This document shows, in pieces, positions 1 to 5,305 of a stretch of DNA of 14,055 bases (position 1 is the first letter of the stretch; each line of letters starts with the position of its first letter). Both the position numbers and the translations under genes were made by a program. The notes below the pieces were generated by a model. That model was not told where the DNA came from and did not search any database. It saw only the letters and a program-made list of their open reading frames with translations. Origin of the DNA: CAZZCU01 sp964652825 (lineage in GTDB: Bacteria > Bdellovibrionota_B > Oligoflexia > Oligoflexales > CAZZCU01); contig CAZZCU010000042.1 of NCBI GenBank assembly GCA_964652825.1, forward strand, positions 1 to 14,055, written 5' to 3'.

Positions 1-80
1 ACGAGGACGAAGAGTTCGACGAAGCTCAATTCATCGATTGGGTGAAGCAAGCGAGTAAATTGCCAGGTGAGGCACTATGA
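1..80 (+). CDS. C-terminal end of an unknown acidic protein (partial)
   Basis: Reading frame 3 is open from the left edge and ends with TGA at 78-80. It gives 25 residues starting EDEEFDEAQFIDWVKQASK and ending LPGEAL. The acidic stretch followed by an amphipathic segment looks like a real protein tail, and the stop lies 43 nt before the next gene on the same strand, so the two may be co-transcribed. The family cannot be recognised from so short a piece. Its being coding rests on the composition and on the position upstream of a same-strand gene. Confidence 0.5.
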   Translation, partial: EDEEFDEAQFIDWVKQASKLPGEAL

Positions 81-111
81 GGGAGCTCGTCCTAAGGCAA
101 AAGAATTTTTT

Positions 112-117
112 AAGGAG
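112..117 (+). promoter_or_regulatory. Shine-Dalgarno site that fixes the DoxX-like gene start
   Basis: AAGGAG lies six bases before GTG at 124. The longest open frame begins at GTG 67, but that start has no comparable site, overlaps the previous gene, and would add a charged, non-membrane leader. The ribosome site therefore favours GTG 124. Confidence 0.75.
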
Positions 118-123
118 ATAACG

Positions 124-489
124 GTGAACATTTTCTTATGGGTTCTTCAAATTCTGCTCGCTCTGCATACCGCTATGGGCGCGGTGTGGAAGCTTTCTAA
201 TTCCGAGCAAGCCGTGTCTTCCTTGAAAGCAATTCCCCACGGAGTTTGGCTATCAATGAGCGTCTTCGAGTTGCTTGGCAGCTTGTGCCTGATTCTGCCG
301 GCATTTTATAAACCATTGGCCTTCTTGGCGCCGATTGCGGCGGCTGGTATAGCTGCCGAGATGCTGTTCTTTTCGGTGCTGCATCTTTATTCAGGTGAAA
401 CGAATCATGGTCCTATGATTTATTGGCTAGTCGTGGCTGCTATATGTGCATTTATTGCTTATGGCAGACTTGCGCTAAAGCCGCTTTAG
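124..489 (+). CDS. DoxX-like small membrane protein
   Basis: This encodes a 121-residue, very hydrophobic protein with about four membrane segments: the first near the N-terminus (NIFLWVLQILLALHTAMGAVWKL), then WLSMSVFELLGSLCLILPAF, then LAFLAPIAAAGIAAEMLFFSVL, and a last one near the C-terminus (IYWLVVAAICAFIAYGRL). The length, the four-helix layout and the early 'Q..LAL....G..KL' pattern fit the DoxX-like superfamily of inner-membrane proteins, often linked to redox or stress functions with no defined reaction. GTG at 124 is used because AAGGAG sits six bases upstream. The gene ends ten bases from the convergent antitoxin gene. The family call is fairly sure; no substrate can be given. Confidence 0.75.
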   Translation: MNIFLWVLQILLALHTAMGAVWKLSNSEQAVSSLKAIPHGVWLSMSVFELLGSLCLILPAFYKPLAFLAPIAAAGIAAEMLFFSVLHLYSGETNHGPMIYWLVVAAICAFIAYGRLALKPL

Positions 490-498
490 TAGCTCGCA

Positions 499-756
499 TC
501 AATCGACAGAGCGTCGTTCTTGGCGTTTATTTGATTCAATGCGCTCATTGATCCACGTTTTAATAACGGCCTGCCTAGGAATGCCAAGTCGTGTCGATTC
601 ATCGTCAAGAACTTTGACCATCCACATAGGGAAATCGGCGTTTATTTTTTTGATTGTAGTATCCAGATCAAATTCACTAAGGATTTTTTCGCTAGCATCG
701 AAGCGACGATCAAATTCCTTTGCTGTCATCTTTGCTTTCTTTTTAGTCTTCGCCAT
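499..756 (-). CDS. BrnA/CopG-family type II antitoxin
   Basis: This is an 85-residue protein. The N-terminus is lysine-rich (MAKTKKKAKMTAKEFD), the middle has an acidic 'FDLDTTIKKINADFP' segment, and the C-terminal 40 residues look like a ribbon-helix-helix DNA-binding fold (ADFPMWMVKVLDDESTRLG, then IPRQAVIKTWINERIE). This is the typical pattern of CopG-type antitoxins paired with BrnT toxins; they neutralise the toxin and repress their own operon. An upstream in-frame GTG at 846 would add 30 residues, but those bases encode the end of BrnT in another frame, and GAGG lies nine bases before ATG 756, so ATG 756 is chosen. The start overlaps the toxin stop by 14 nt, as in TA operons. The toxin appears broken, so this may be an orphan antitoxin. 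Confidence 0.8.
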   Translation of the reverse strand: MAKTKKKAKMTAKEFDRRFDASEKILSEFDLDTTIKKINADFPMWMVKVLDDESTRLGIPRQAVIKTWINERIESNKRQERRSVD

Positions 757-868
757 AAAGCATAACCTCTTCTTTTCTTGAGCGGCGGCAACTAATGATT
801 CGTATTCGGTCCCCGCGATATGTAATAACAGCCGTCCAATGAACACTCTTAATTTTACCGATTATTAA
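743..868 (-). pseudogene. BrnT-type toxin remnant, C-terminal part only
   Basis: A frame too short for routine ORF calling reads LIIGKIKSVHWTAVITYRG, then DRIRIISCRRSRKEEVMLYGED, and stops at 743-745 inside the start of the antitoxin gene. 'RGDRIRIIS.RR..K.E...Y' is the hallmark C-terminal strand and helix of BrnT RNases (RelE/ParE-like fold). Upstream, this frame continues into unrelated-looking residues and meets a stop at about 940 without a start codon. A second frame there reads GERIQIDDILRT and then stops. A full BrnT has about 90 residues, so roughly the first half is missing or frameshifted. A sequencing or assembly frameshift is the alternative to true decay. Confidence 0.7.
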
Positions 869-964
869 GTGCGTAGTATATCGTCGATTTGTATTCTTTC
901 TCCGATGACATCTTCCATCTCCCTCTACATGTCATTCGCCCCCTTATCACGATGCACCCTAGTA

Positions 965-981
965 TCTATTGACTCAATAGA
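965..981. promoter_or_regulatory. 17-bp perfect palindrome upstream of a secreted-protein gene (possible operator)
   Basis: TCTATTGA, C, TCAATAGA form a perfect 8+1+8 inverted repeat. It ends immediately before the purine-rich ribosome site (about 982-990) of the gene starting at 995. Its size and symmetry suit a dimeric repressor, but the assignment is inference. As RNA it would give only a weak AU-rich hairpin with a one-base loop, so a DNA-protein site is more likely than a terminator. Confidence 0.45.
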
Positions 982-994
982 GGGGGAGGGACAA

Positions 995-1486
995 ATGAAT
1001 CGTGTGCAAAAATGGCTTCGATATGTCAGATTTTTATTCGCTGTTTTCGTTACCGCGCCACCGTCTGCTCACGCGATGGAGGGTGGCGCGCTTGAACAAT
1101 TATTCGGCGTCATGTTTGAGATGACGGATCGTTGTCTTGGTTATTGTCACTGGGATTTCGATCGCGAGTTCCAGGTGATCGAAGTTGCGCCAGATTATCA
1201 GCCGACGGTTGTTGATCGCGATCGCATTATTGATGAGCTGGAGGCGTTGATTGAGTTTCTGTTGGAGTTGATGGCGGAGGTGGCGCCGGACGAAGTAGAG
1301 ACGTTTAGCGGAAAAATTTTGCAAGTACGCGAACCAGCTGTCGCAGAATTTGCCGAGGCTTTGGGGGCTGGGTCATATTCTTTTTACGAGAATCGCCGAC
1401 AATTCCGATCAGGTTATGAGCGGCGGCAGTTGTATTTCGTCGGCAGCGATAATCGCATCAAGCTCGAATATGGCGCTGGTAGGTGA
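995..1486 (+). CDS. Secreted acidic hypothetical protein
   Basis: This encodes 163 residues. The first 27 form a signal peptide: basic start MNRVQKWLRYVR, hydrophobic core FLFAVFVTAPP, and the cleavage motif AHA. The mature part has two closely spaced cysteines (RCLGYCHWDFD) that could form a disulphide, a very acidic helical stretch (IIDELEALIEFLLELMAEVAPDE), and an aromatic and arginine-rich C-terminal part (SYSFYENRRQFRSGYERRQLYF). ATG 995 is chosen over an in-frame start at 869 because a strong AGGGGGAGGG site precedes it and the signal peptide begins there. A palindrome sits just upstream. No family is recognised. It converges with the nuclease-like gene, with 11 nt between the stops. 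Confidence 0.65.
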   Translation: MNRVQKWLRYVRFLFAVFVTAPPSAHAMEGGALEQLFGVMFEMTDRCLGYCHWDFDREFQVIEVAPDYQPTVVDRDRIIDELEALIEFLLELMAEVAPDEVETFSGKILQVREPAVAEFAEALGAGSYSFYENRRQFRSGYERRQLYFVGSDNRIKLEYGAGR

Positions 1487-1497
1487 TGACATCTCGC

Positions 1498-2007
1498 TCA
1501 TCGAGACTTTTCAAGCACGCACCAATCGGCTTCGCTCGGGGCGGGTTTGGTGGCAGGTAGTGCGAGTTTTTCTGCGACGAGAATTTTTCCCAAGTCTTTG
1601 CCATCGACGATGACATTGGCGCCGATGCGGCAAAACTGCGCCCAGTTGAGTTGCTCTAGATCGATTCTTTTGGCTGACGACAATGTTGTGTGCACAAAAT
1701 CCTTGGCGCGTATAGCCATGCGTTTTTCGCACGCCTTCGCGCCCCTCAACTCCCCAGCTTGAACACCGTTTAGGCGAATGCTTTGTGCAGCTAGCAGCGG
1801 GTGAATATCAGTAGGCATGTTAAAGCGAAATGTATCGCCATCATAATTACTCTGATACGTGACGCAGCGAATCGATGACTGGTCGTGCTTGCATGCGGCT
1901 TGGGGGCTGATCTCGGCGCCTTCGCGGATCGGCGGCACATGGGCGCAGGCTATCAAAGTCAGTAAGAGCGTCACTGATATCGCGGTATAATGTGTTTTTG
2001 TAATCAT
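1498..2007 (-). CDS. SNase-like (thermonuclease family) lipoprotein
   Basis: This encodes 169 residues. Residues 1-21 are a lipoprotein signal ending LTLIAC, with Cys21 as the lipidation site. A staphylococcal-nuclease-like core follows: YDGDTF (residues 55-60), IRLNGVQAGE (77-86) holding the equivalents of active-site Arg35 and Glu43, and FCRIGANVIVDGKDLGKILVAEKLA (125-149) in which Arg127 would match Arg87. The usual 'APE' is AGE here, so the proline is lost, but the charged triad seems present. Members hydrolyse DNA or RNA with calcium; activity here is inferred. A signal AAGGAT lies about nine bases before ATG 2007. The acidic, cysteine-containing N-terminal half before the core is not recognised. 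Cell-envelope location is likely. Confidence 0.8.
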   Translation of the reverse strand: MITKTHYTAISVTLLLTLIACAHVPPIREGAEISPQAACKHDQSSIRCVTYQSNYDGDTFRFNMPTDIHPLLAAQSIRLNGVQAGELRGAKACEKRMAIRAKDFVHTTLSSAKRIDLEQLNWAQFCRIGANVIVDGKDLGKILVAEKLALPATKPAPSEADWCVLEKSR

Positions 2008-2021
2008 GCATCTCGATCCTT

Positions 2022-2113
2022 ATTTGGGGACAGCATAGTGTTTATATTTTATACTTGCTCCCACTTAAATGCGATATTTGGGGACAGTCGTGTGTCCCTT
2101 TAATTCTTTAATT
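2022..2113. repeat. GGGGACAG-type intergenic repeat relic (REP/RAYT-like)
   Basis: ATTTGGGGACAG occurs twice in direct orientation, at 2022-2033 and 2076-2087. The second copy forms a small hairpin, GGGACA (2081-2086) with TGTCCC (2093-2098), and is followed by CTTTAATT twice in tandem (2098-2113). Such TTTGGGGACAG sequences are familiar as ends of elements moved by REP-associated tyrosine transposases (Y1_Tnp). No transposase gene lies in the window, so this would be a non-autonomous copy or a scar. It fills the gap between the nuclease and the transporter gene. The link to RAYT is from memory of the motif. Confidence 0.5.
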
Positions 2114-2126
2114 CACTGGTGAGGCG

Positions 2127-2801
2127 ATGAAACGCTACAGGTATTTTGATTTTTTGATGGCAGCGTTCGTGACGGTGTTGCTGTGCGCGAATGTTATTGG
2201 AGCGTCGAAGGTCGCGACGGTATGGGACGTGAGTTTCAGCGCGGGTGTGTTGTTCTTCCCGCTGAGTTATTTGTTCAATGATGTTTTAACGGAAGTGTAT
2301 GGGTATGCCCGTTCGCGCAAGGTGGTGTGGGCGGGGTTCGTCGCGATGGCGTTTGCATCGCTGATGAGTATGGTGATTGTCCATATGCCGCCGGCGGCGA
2401 ATTTCCCCAATCAAGAAGCCGTTGAGGTGGTGTTTGGTAATACGCCGCGGATTGTGGGGGCGTCGTTAATAGGTTATTTCGTTGGGGAATTGGTCAATTC
2501 TTTTGTTTTGGCCAAGATGAAGGTCGCCACCGCCGGGAGGTGGTTATGGCTGCGCACGATCGGCTCGACGGTGGTGGGTGAGGCGGTGGATACGTGCGTG
2601 TTTTATCCGCTGGCGTTTCTTGGGATTTGGAGTTTTGAGTTGTTGGTGCAGATTATGCTGGCCAATTACGTGGTGAAGGTGATGTGGGAGGTATTGGCAA
2701 CGCCAGTGACGTACAAAGTCATCGCGTTCTTAAAGCGCGCGGAGCAGGAAGACTACTACGACCGCGACACTAATTTCTCGCCGTTTAGTATCGCCGACTA
2801 A
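2127..2801 (+). CDS. yhhQ: Queuosine precursor transporter, YhhQ/VUT (DUF165) family
   Basis: This encodes 224 residues with about six membrane segments. The family's features are visible: 'CANVIGASKVATVW' in the first helix region (residues 20-33), 'LFFPLSYLFNDVLTEVYGYARSRKVVW' (42-68), 'GYFVGELVNSFVLAKMK' (residues about 117-133) and 'LRTIGSTVVGEAVDTCVFYP' in the second half. YhhQ proteins import 7-cyano-7-deazaguanine or a related base across the inner membrane for salvage into the tRNA modification queuosine. The length is normal. GGTGAGG lies close before ATG 2127. Its stop codon overlaps that of the convergent motE-like gene, so no terminator fits between them. The exact substrate is inferred from the family. 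Confidence 0.9.
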   Translation: MKRYRYFDFLMAAFVTVLLCANVIGASKVATVWDVSFSAGVLFFPLSYLFNDVLTEVYGYARSRKVVWAGFVAMAFASLMSMVIVHMPPAANFPNQEAVEVVFGNTPRIVGASLIGYFVGELVNSFVLAKMKVATAGRWLWLRTIGSTVVGEAVDTCVFYPLAFLGIWSFELLVQIMLANYVVKVMWEVLATPVTYKVIAFLKRAEQEDYYDRDTNFSPFSIAD

Positions 2802-3436
2802 TTTTGAGTTGGTGGTTGAACTTGCGCTTGTTGCTGTGGCGCCGGTTCGGTTACCGCTGCGGCTTTGGGCAGCCCCTTGCAGTCAGCAAATTCCTGTTTT
2901 AGGGACGCATTCATTTCCTTGAGCAAGTCGTATTCGCGCATCGATTTAACGCGGCCATAGTATTCGGTGATGGCAACGGACTTATCTGCCGACATTTTTT
3001 CGAGAATTCCCATAACTTGTTTCTCGGGGAATTGTTTAAANNNNNNNNNNNNNNNNNNNNNNNNNNNNNNNNNNNNNNNNNNNNNNNNNNNNNNNNNNNN
3101 NNNNNNNNNNNNNNNNNNNNNNNNNNNNNNNNNNNNNNNNAGAGTCAGATAGCGACTGATTTCCTCTTTCTTGATTTTTTCCGGCTCAAGTTTGGGCAAG
3201 TTAATCAGATCGTCGATAAAGCTGCGACGACGTTCCGTGTTTTCGGAGCCCGCAGTTTGATCTGTCTGGCCTTTCACGTCCATAGGGGTGTCCGCGGCAG
3301 TTTTCGGCGCATCGGCCGCCGAGAGTATTTTATCGCCGATGGTAAAACCACCATCCATGGCAATGATAATGCCGGCGAGCACGATGACTTTAACCAGCAT
3401 CATATAGCGTAAAGTGTTTTTGTTGATCCAGCTCAT
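2798..3436 (-). CDS. MotE-like flagellar stator chaperone, interrupted by a sequence gap
   Basis: This is the last gene of the flagellar operon; its ATG overlaps the fliJ stop by four bases (ATGA). It has an N-terminal membrane segment (about residues 10-30, MMLVKVIVLAGIIIAMDGG), a linker, then 'RRRSFIDDLINLPKLEPEKIKKEEISRYL' before 100 undetermined bases. After the gap it reads 'FKQFPEKQVMGILEKMSADKSVAITEYYGRV' and ends in a Pro/Gln-rich tail. The 'ILEKM....' segment matches the second half of an MgtE_N-like module, as in MotE proteins, which fold or guide stator proteins such as MotC. The expected coiled coil and first half of that module lie in the gap. Since 100 N is a placeholder, the frame join and the length of 212 residues are not real data. 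Confidence 0.65.
   Translation of the reverse strand: MSWINKNTLRYMMLVKVIVLAGIIIAMDGGFTIGDKILSAADAPKTAADTPMDVKGQTDQTAGSENTERRRSFIDDLINLPKLEPEKIKKEEISRYLTXXXXXXXXXXXXXXXXXXXXXXXXXXXXXXXXXXFKQFPEKQVMGILEKMSADKSVAITEYYGRVKSMREYDLLKEMNASLKQEFADCKGLPKAAAVTEPAPQQQAQVQPPTQN
3041..3140. other. Assembly gap of exactly 100 N
   Basis: Positions 3041-3140 are undetermined. One hundred N is the common convention for a gap of unknown size between joined contigs. The flanks read as the two ends of one motE-like protein on the minus strand, which supports the join, but the true missing length is unknown and probably longer than 100 bases given what the family usually has between these two motifs. Confidence 0.95.
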
Positions 3437-3921
3437 GATTCACCCTCGCTTCCAGGCTTGGTGCTCTTATCGTTCATTTGATCCACAAAGCGTCGCACTG
3501 CGTTGTCGTCCATGATCTTTTGATCGCGTTTTAGATCTTCGATGGCGGCTTGTTCCACGTAGCGACCTTTTAGTGTTTCCATCGTCTTCATGTTTTTACG
3601 CGCCAGTTTTACTTGTTCCAGTTGTGCGTATTCCACTTGTTCGATTTCGCGTAAGTTTTTGAGCGTCTTGTACCATTTGGTTTTCAGCATATCCAAGCCG
3701 CTTTCCAGGATGCTTAAATACTGGCGGTCGGCTGAGTTGCGCACCTCGTTTAACATATTTACGCCGGCCATATATTTGGTCTGAAATTCCTGTAGTTGCC
3801 GTTCCGCTTCGGTTTTGATCTGCTTGATGCGAGCAAGTTGCGAGGCTTCGTAATCAAGTTGAAGCTGTCGCACGCGAATCAGTGGTCCCATTCGTTTTAT
3901 GCGGCGCTTGGTGTTATCCAT
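3433..3921 (-). CDS. fliJ: Flagellar export protein FliJ
   Basis: This encodes 162 residues, almost entirely charged coiled coil without membrane or signal segments, as expected for FliJ (about 145-160 residues). The arrangement is typical: 'PLIRVRQLQLDYEASQLARIKQ' at residues 13-34, a central 'REIEQVEYAQLEQVKLARKNM', and a C-terminal 'LKRDQKIMDDNAVRRFVDQM'. FliJ is the central stalk that links the FliI ATPase ring to the export gate protein FlhA. The gene starts 13 nt after fliI and overlaps the motE-like gene by four bases. Sequence in this family is poorly conserved, so position directly after fliI carries much of the identification. Confidence 0.85.
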   Translation of the reverse strand: MDNTKRRIKRMGPLIRVRQLQLDYEASQLARIKQIKTEAERQLQEFQTKYMAGVNMLNEVRNSADRQYLSILESGLDMLKTKWYKTLKNLREIEQVEYAQLEQVKLARKNMKTMETLKGRYVEQAAIEDLKRDQKIMDDNAVRRFVDQMNDKSTKPGSEGES

Positions 3922-3934
3922 AATTTTCGCTCAC

Positions 3935-5305
3935 TTAGTTTCTTTGGGGAGCGAACAACGACTTCAAGCCCATCAGCGCCTGACCGTATGTCGAGCGATC
4001 CGTTAAATCCTGTTTTAAATATCTTTCGATAGCTGGCATCAATGCCATGGCTTCGTCCAATTTGGGGTTAGTACCTGGTACATAGGCGCCGATTTGAACC
4101 AGATCGAAGTTATCGTGATAAACGCCCAAGAGGCCGCGCAGGCGATTGGCGAGCTGCCAGTGCTCGGGCGTGACAATATGATTCATAACGCGACTTGCGC
4201 TAGTACGAACATCGATGGCCGGAAAGTGACCTTTCGCGGCTAGATCACGACTTAAATTCACGTGGCCATCCAGAATCGATCGTGCCGCATCGGCGATGGG
4301 GTCGTTAAAATCATCACCATCCACCAGCACGGTGTATAAAGCACTGATGGCACCGTTGCCTTTTGGTTGCGGTCCCGAGCGTTCGAGAAGTCGAGGCAAC
4401 AACGAAAAAACCGAAGGCGTGTAGCCTTTGGTAGTCGGTGGCTCTCCGATCGCCAGACCGATTTCGCGTTGCGCCATGGCAACACGTGTCAGGCTGTCCA
4501 TCATCATCAAAACCTTTTTGCCCCGACTCGAAAAATATTCGGCAATGGATGTCACAGCTTTTGCGGCACGGATTTTCATCAATGGGGATTGATCACCAGT
4601 CACGACAACCAGCACGGAGCGTGCGAGTCCTTCTGGACCGAGATCATTTTCAATAAACTCGCGCACCTCACGTCCGCGTTCGCCGATTAAGCCGATAACG
4701 TTGACGTCTGCTTCGGAGCCTTTGGCGATCATGCCCATAAGAACGCTCTTGCCGACGCCTGATCCGGCCATGACGCCGATACGCTGACCGTCACCCATCG
4801 TCAACAGACCATCAAAAGCTCGGATACCGAGTCCGATTGGCTCGCGAACGATGCTGCGTTCAAGCGGATTCGGCGCTCCGCGCTCAAGCGGTGCTTGCTG
4901 ATAGCGTTCTGGGATATTCAGCGGCTTGGTCGATAAAGAACGCATGAAAGGATCAACGATATTGCCGAGCAAAAAATCGCCGACCGGGATGTAGTCAAAA
5001 ACGCTTTGCGTGGTAACCAGGCTGCCAGGCGCGATACCGCCAATAGGCGAAAAGGGTAGTAACAAGACACCGTCTTCGCGAAAGCCAACGACTTCCGAGA
5101 GCACGGGCTCGCCGTGACCACCGACGCTGATTTCGGCAAGCGTGCCCATACGCACATTGGGAATACGGGCTTCGATAACAGTGCCGACGACTTCCACGAC
5201 CTTGCCGTGCTGTGGCCATGGTACAGCGCCGAGGGTCTTACGAAGGTTTTGACGCGTGAACTTCCTGGTCTCGGGAATGAACGCGTTGCTTGCCTGCTCT
5301 GTCAT
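3935..5305 (-). CDS. fliI: Flagellum-specific export ATPase FliI
   Basis: This encodes 456 residues, the usual FliI size. Visible are an N-terminal beta-barrel part (HGKVVEVVGTVIEARIP, residues 33-49), Walker A GSGVGKS (181-187), GLIGERGREV with the catalytic Glu209, Walker B VLMMMDSLTR with Asp270, and the long conserved block AMAQREIGLAIGEPPTTKGY. FliI hydrolyses ATP as a hexamer below the export gate and helps unfold and deliver substrates. The start abuts the fliH stop (TAA directly followed by ATG). An oddity: where most relatives have a GRVLDG.G motif after the barrel, this protein reads LLGNIVDPFMRSLS (112-125). The family is certain; a flagellar rather than injectisome role follows from the neighbours. 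Confidence 0.97.
   Translation of the reverse strand: MTEQASNAFIPETRKFTRQNLRKTLGAVPWPQHGKVVEVVGTVIEARIPNVRMGTLAEISVGGHGEPVLSEVVGFREDGVLLLPFSPIGGIAPGSLVTTQSVFDYIPVGDFLLGNIVDPFMRSLSTKPLNIPERYQQAPLERGAPNPLERSIVREPIGLGIRAFDGLLTMGDGQRIGVMAGSGVGKSVLMGMIAKGSEADVNVIGLIGERGREVREFIENDLGPEGLARSVLVVVTGDQSPLMKIRAAKAVTSIAEYFSSRGKKVLMMMDSLTRVAMAQREIGLAIGEPPTTKGYTPSVFSLLPRLLERSGPQPKGNGAISALYTVLVDGDDFNDPIADAARSILDGHVNLSRDLAAKGHFPAIDVRTSASRVMNHIVTPEHWQLANRLRGLLGVYHDNFDLVQIGAYVPGTNPKLDEAMALMPAIERYLKQDLTDRSTYGQALMGLKSLFAPQRN

Noticed and set aside
757..846. GTG 846 start adding 30 residues to the antitoxin
   Set aside because: Those bases read as the BrnT C-terminus in another frame, and ATG 756 has its own ribosome site and the usual antitoxin N-terminus.
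995..1486. Similarity of the secreted protein to integrative-element TraU/TIGR03756-type proteins (cysteines, 'PDYQPTVV')
   Set aside because: Only short scattered likeness; length and the rest differ, and no conjugation genes are nearby.
2050..2055. TATACT as a -10 box for yhhQ
   Set aside because: No acceptable -35 element at 16-18 bp; it lies within the AT-rich repeat relic, where such hexamers are expected by chance.
2798..3436. Reading the motE-like protein as a continuous 212-residue protein
   Set aside because: The middle is a 100-N placeholder, so length and frame across it carry no information.
4367..4690. Plus-strand open frames over fliI, fliH, fliF and the other flagellar genes
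   Set aside because: They mirror strongly conserved minus-strand genes, lack ribosome sites and give no recognisable proteins.
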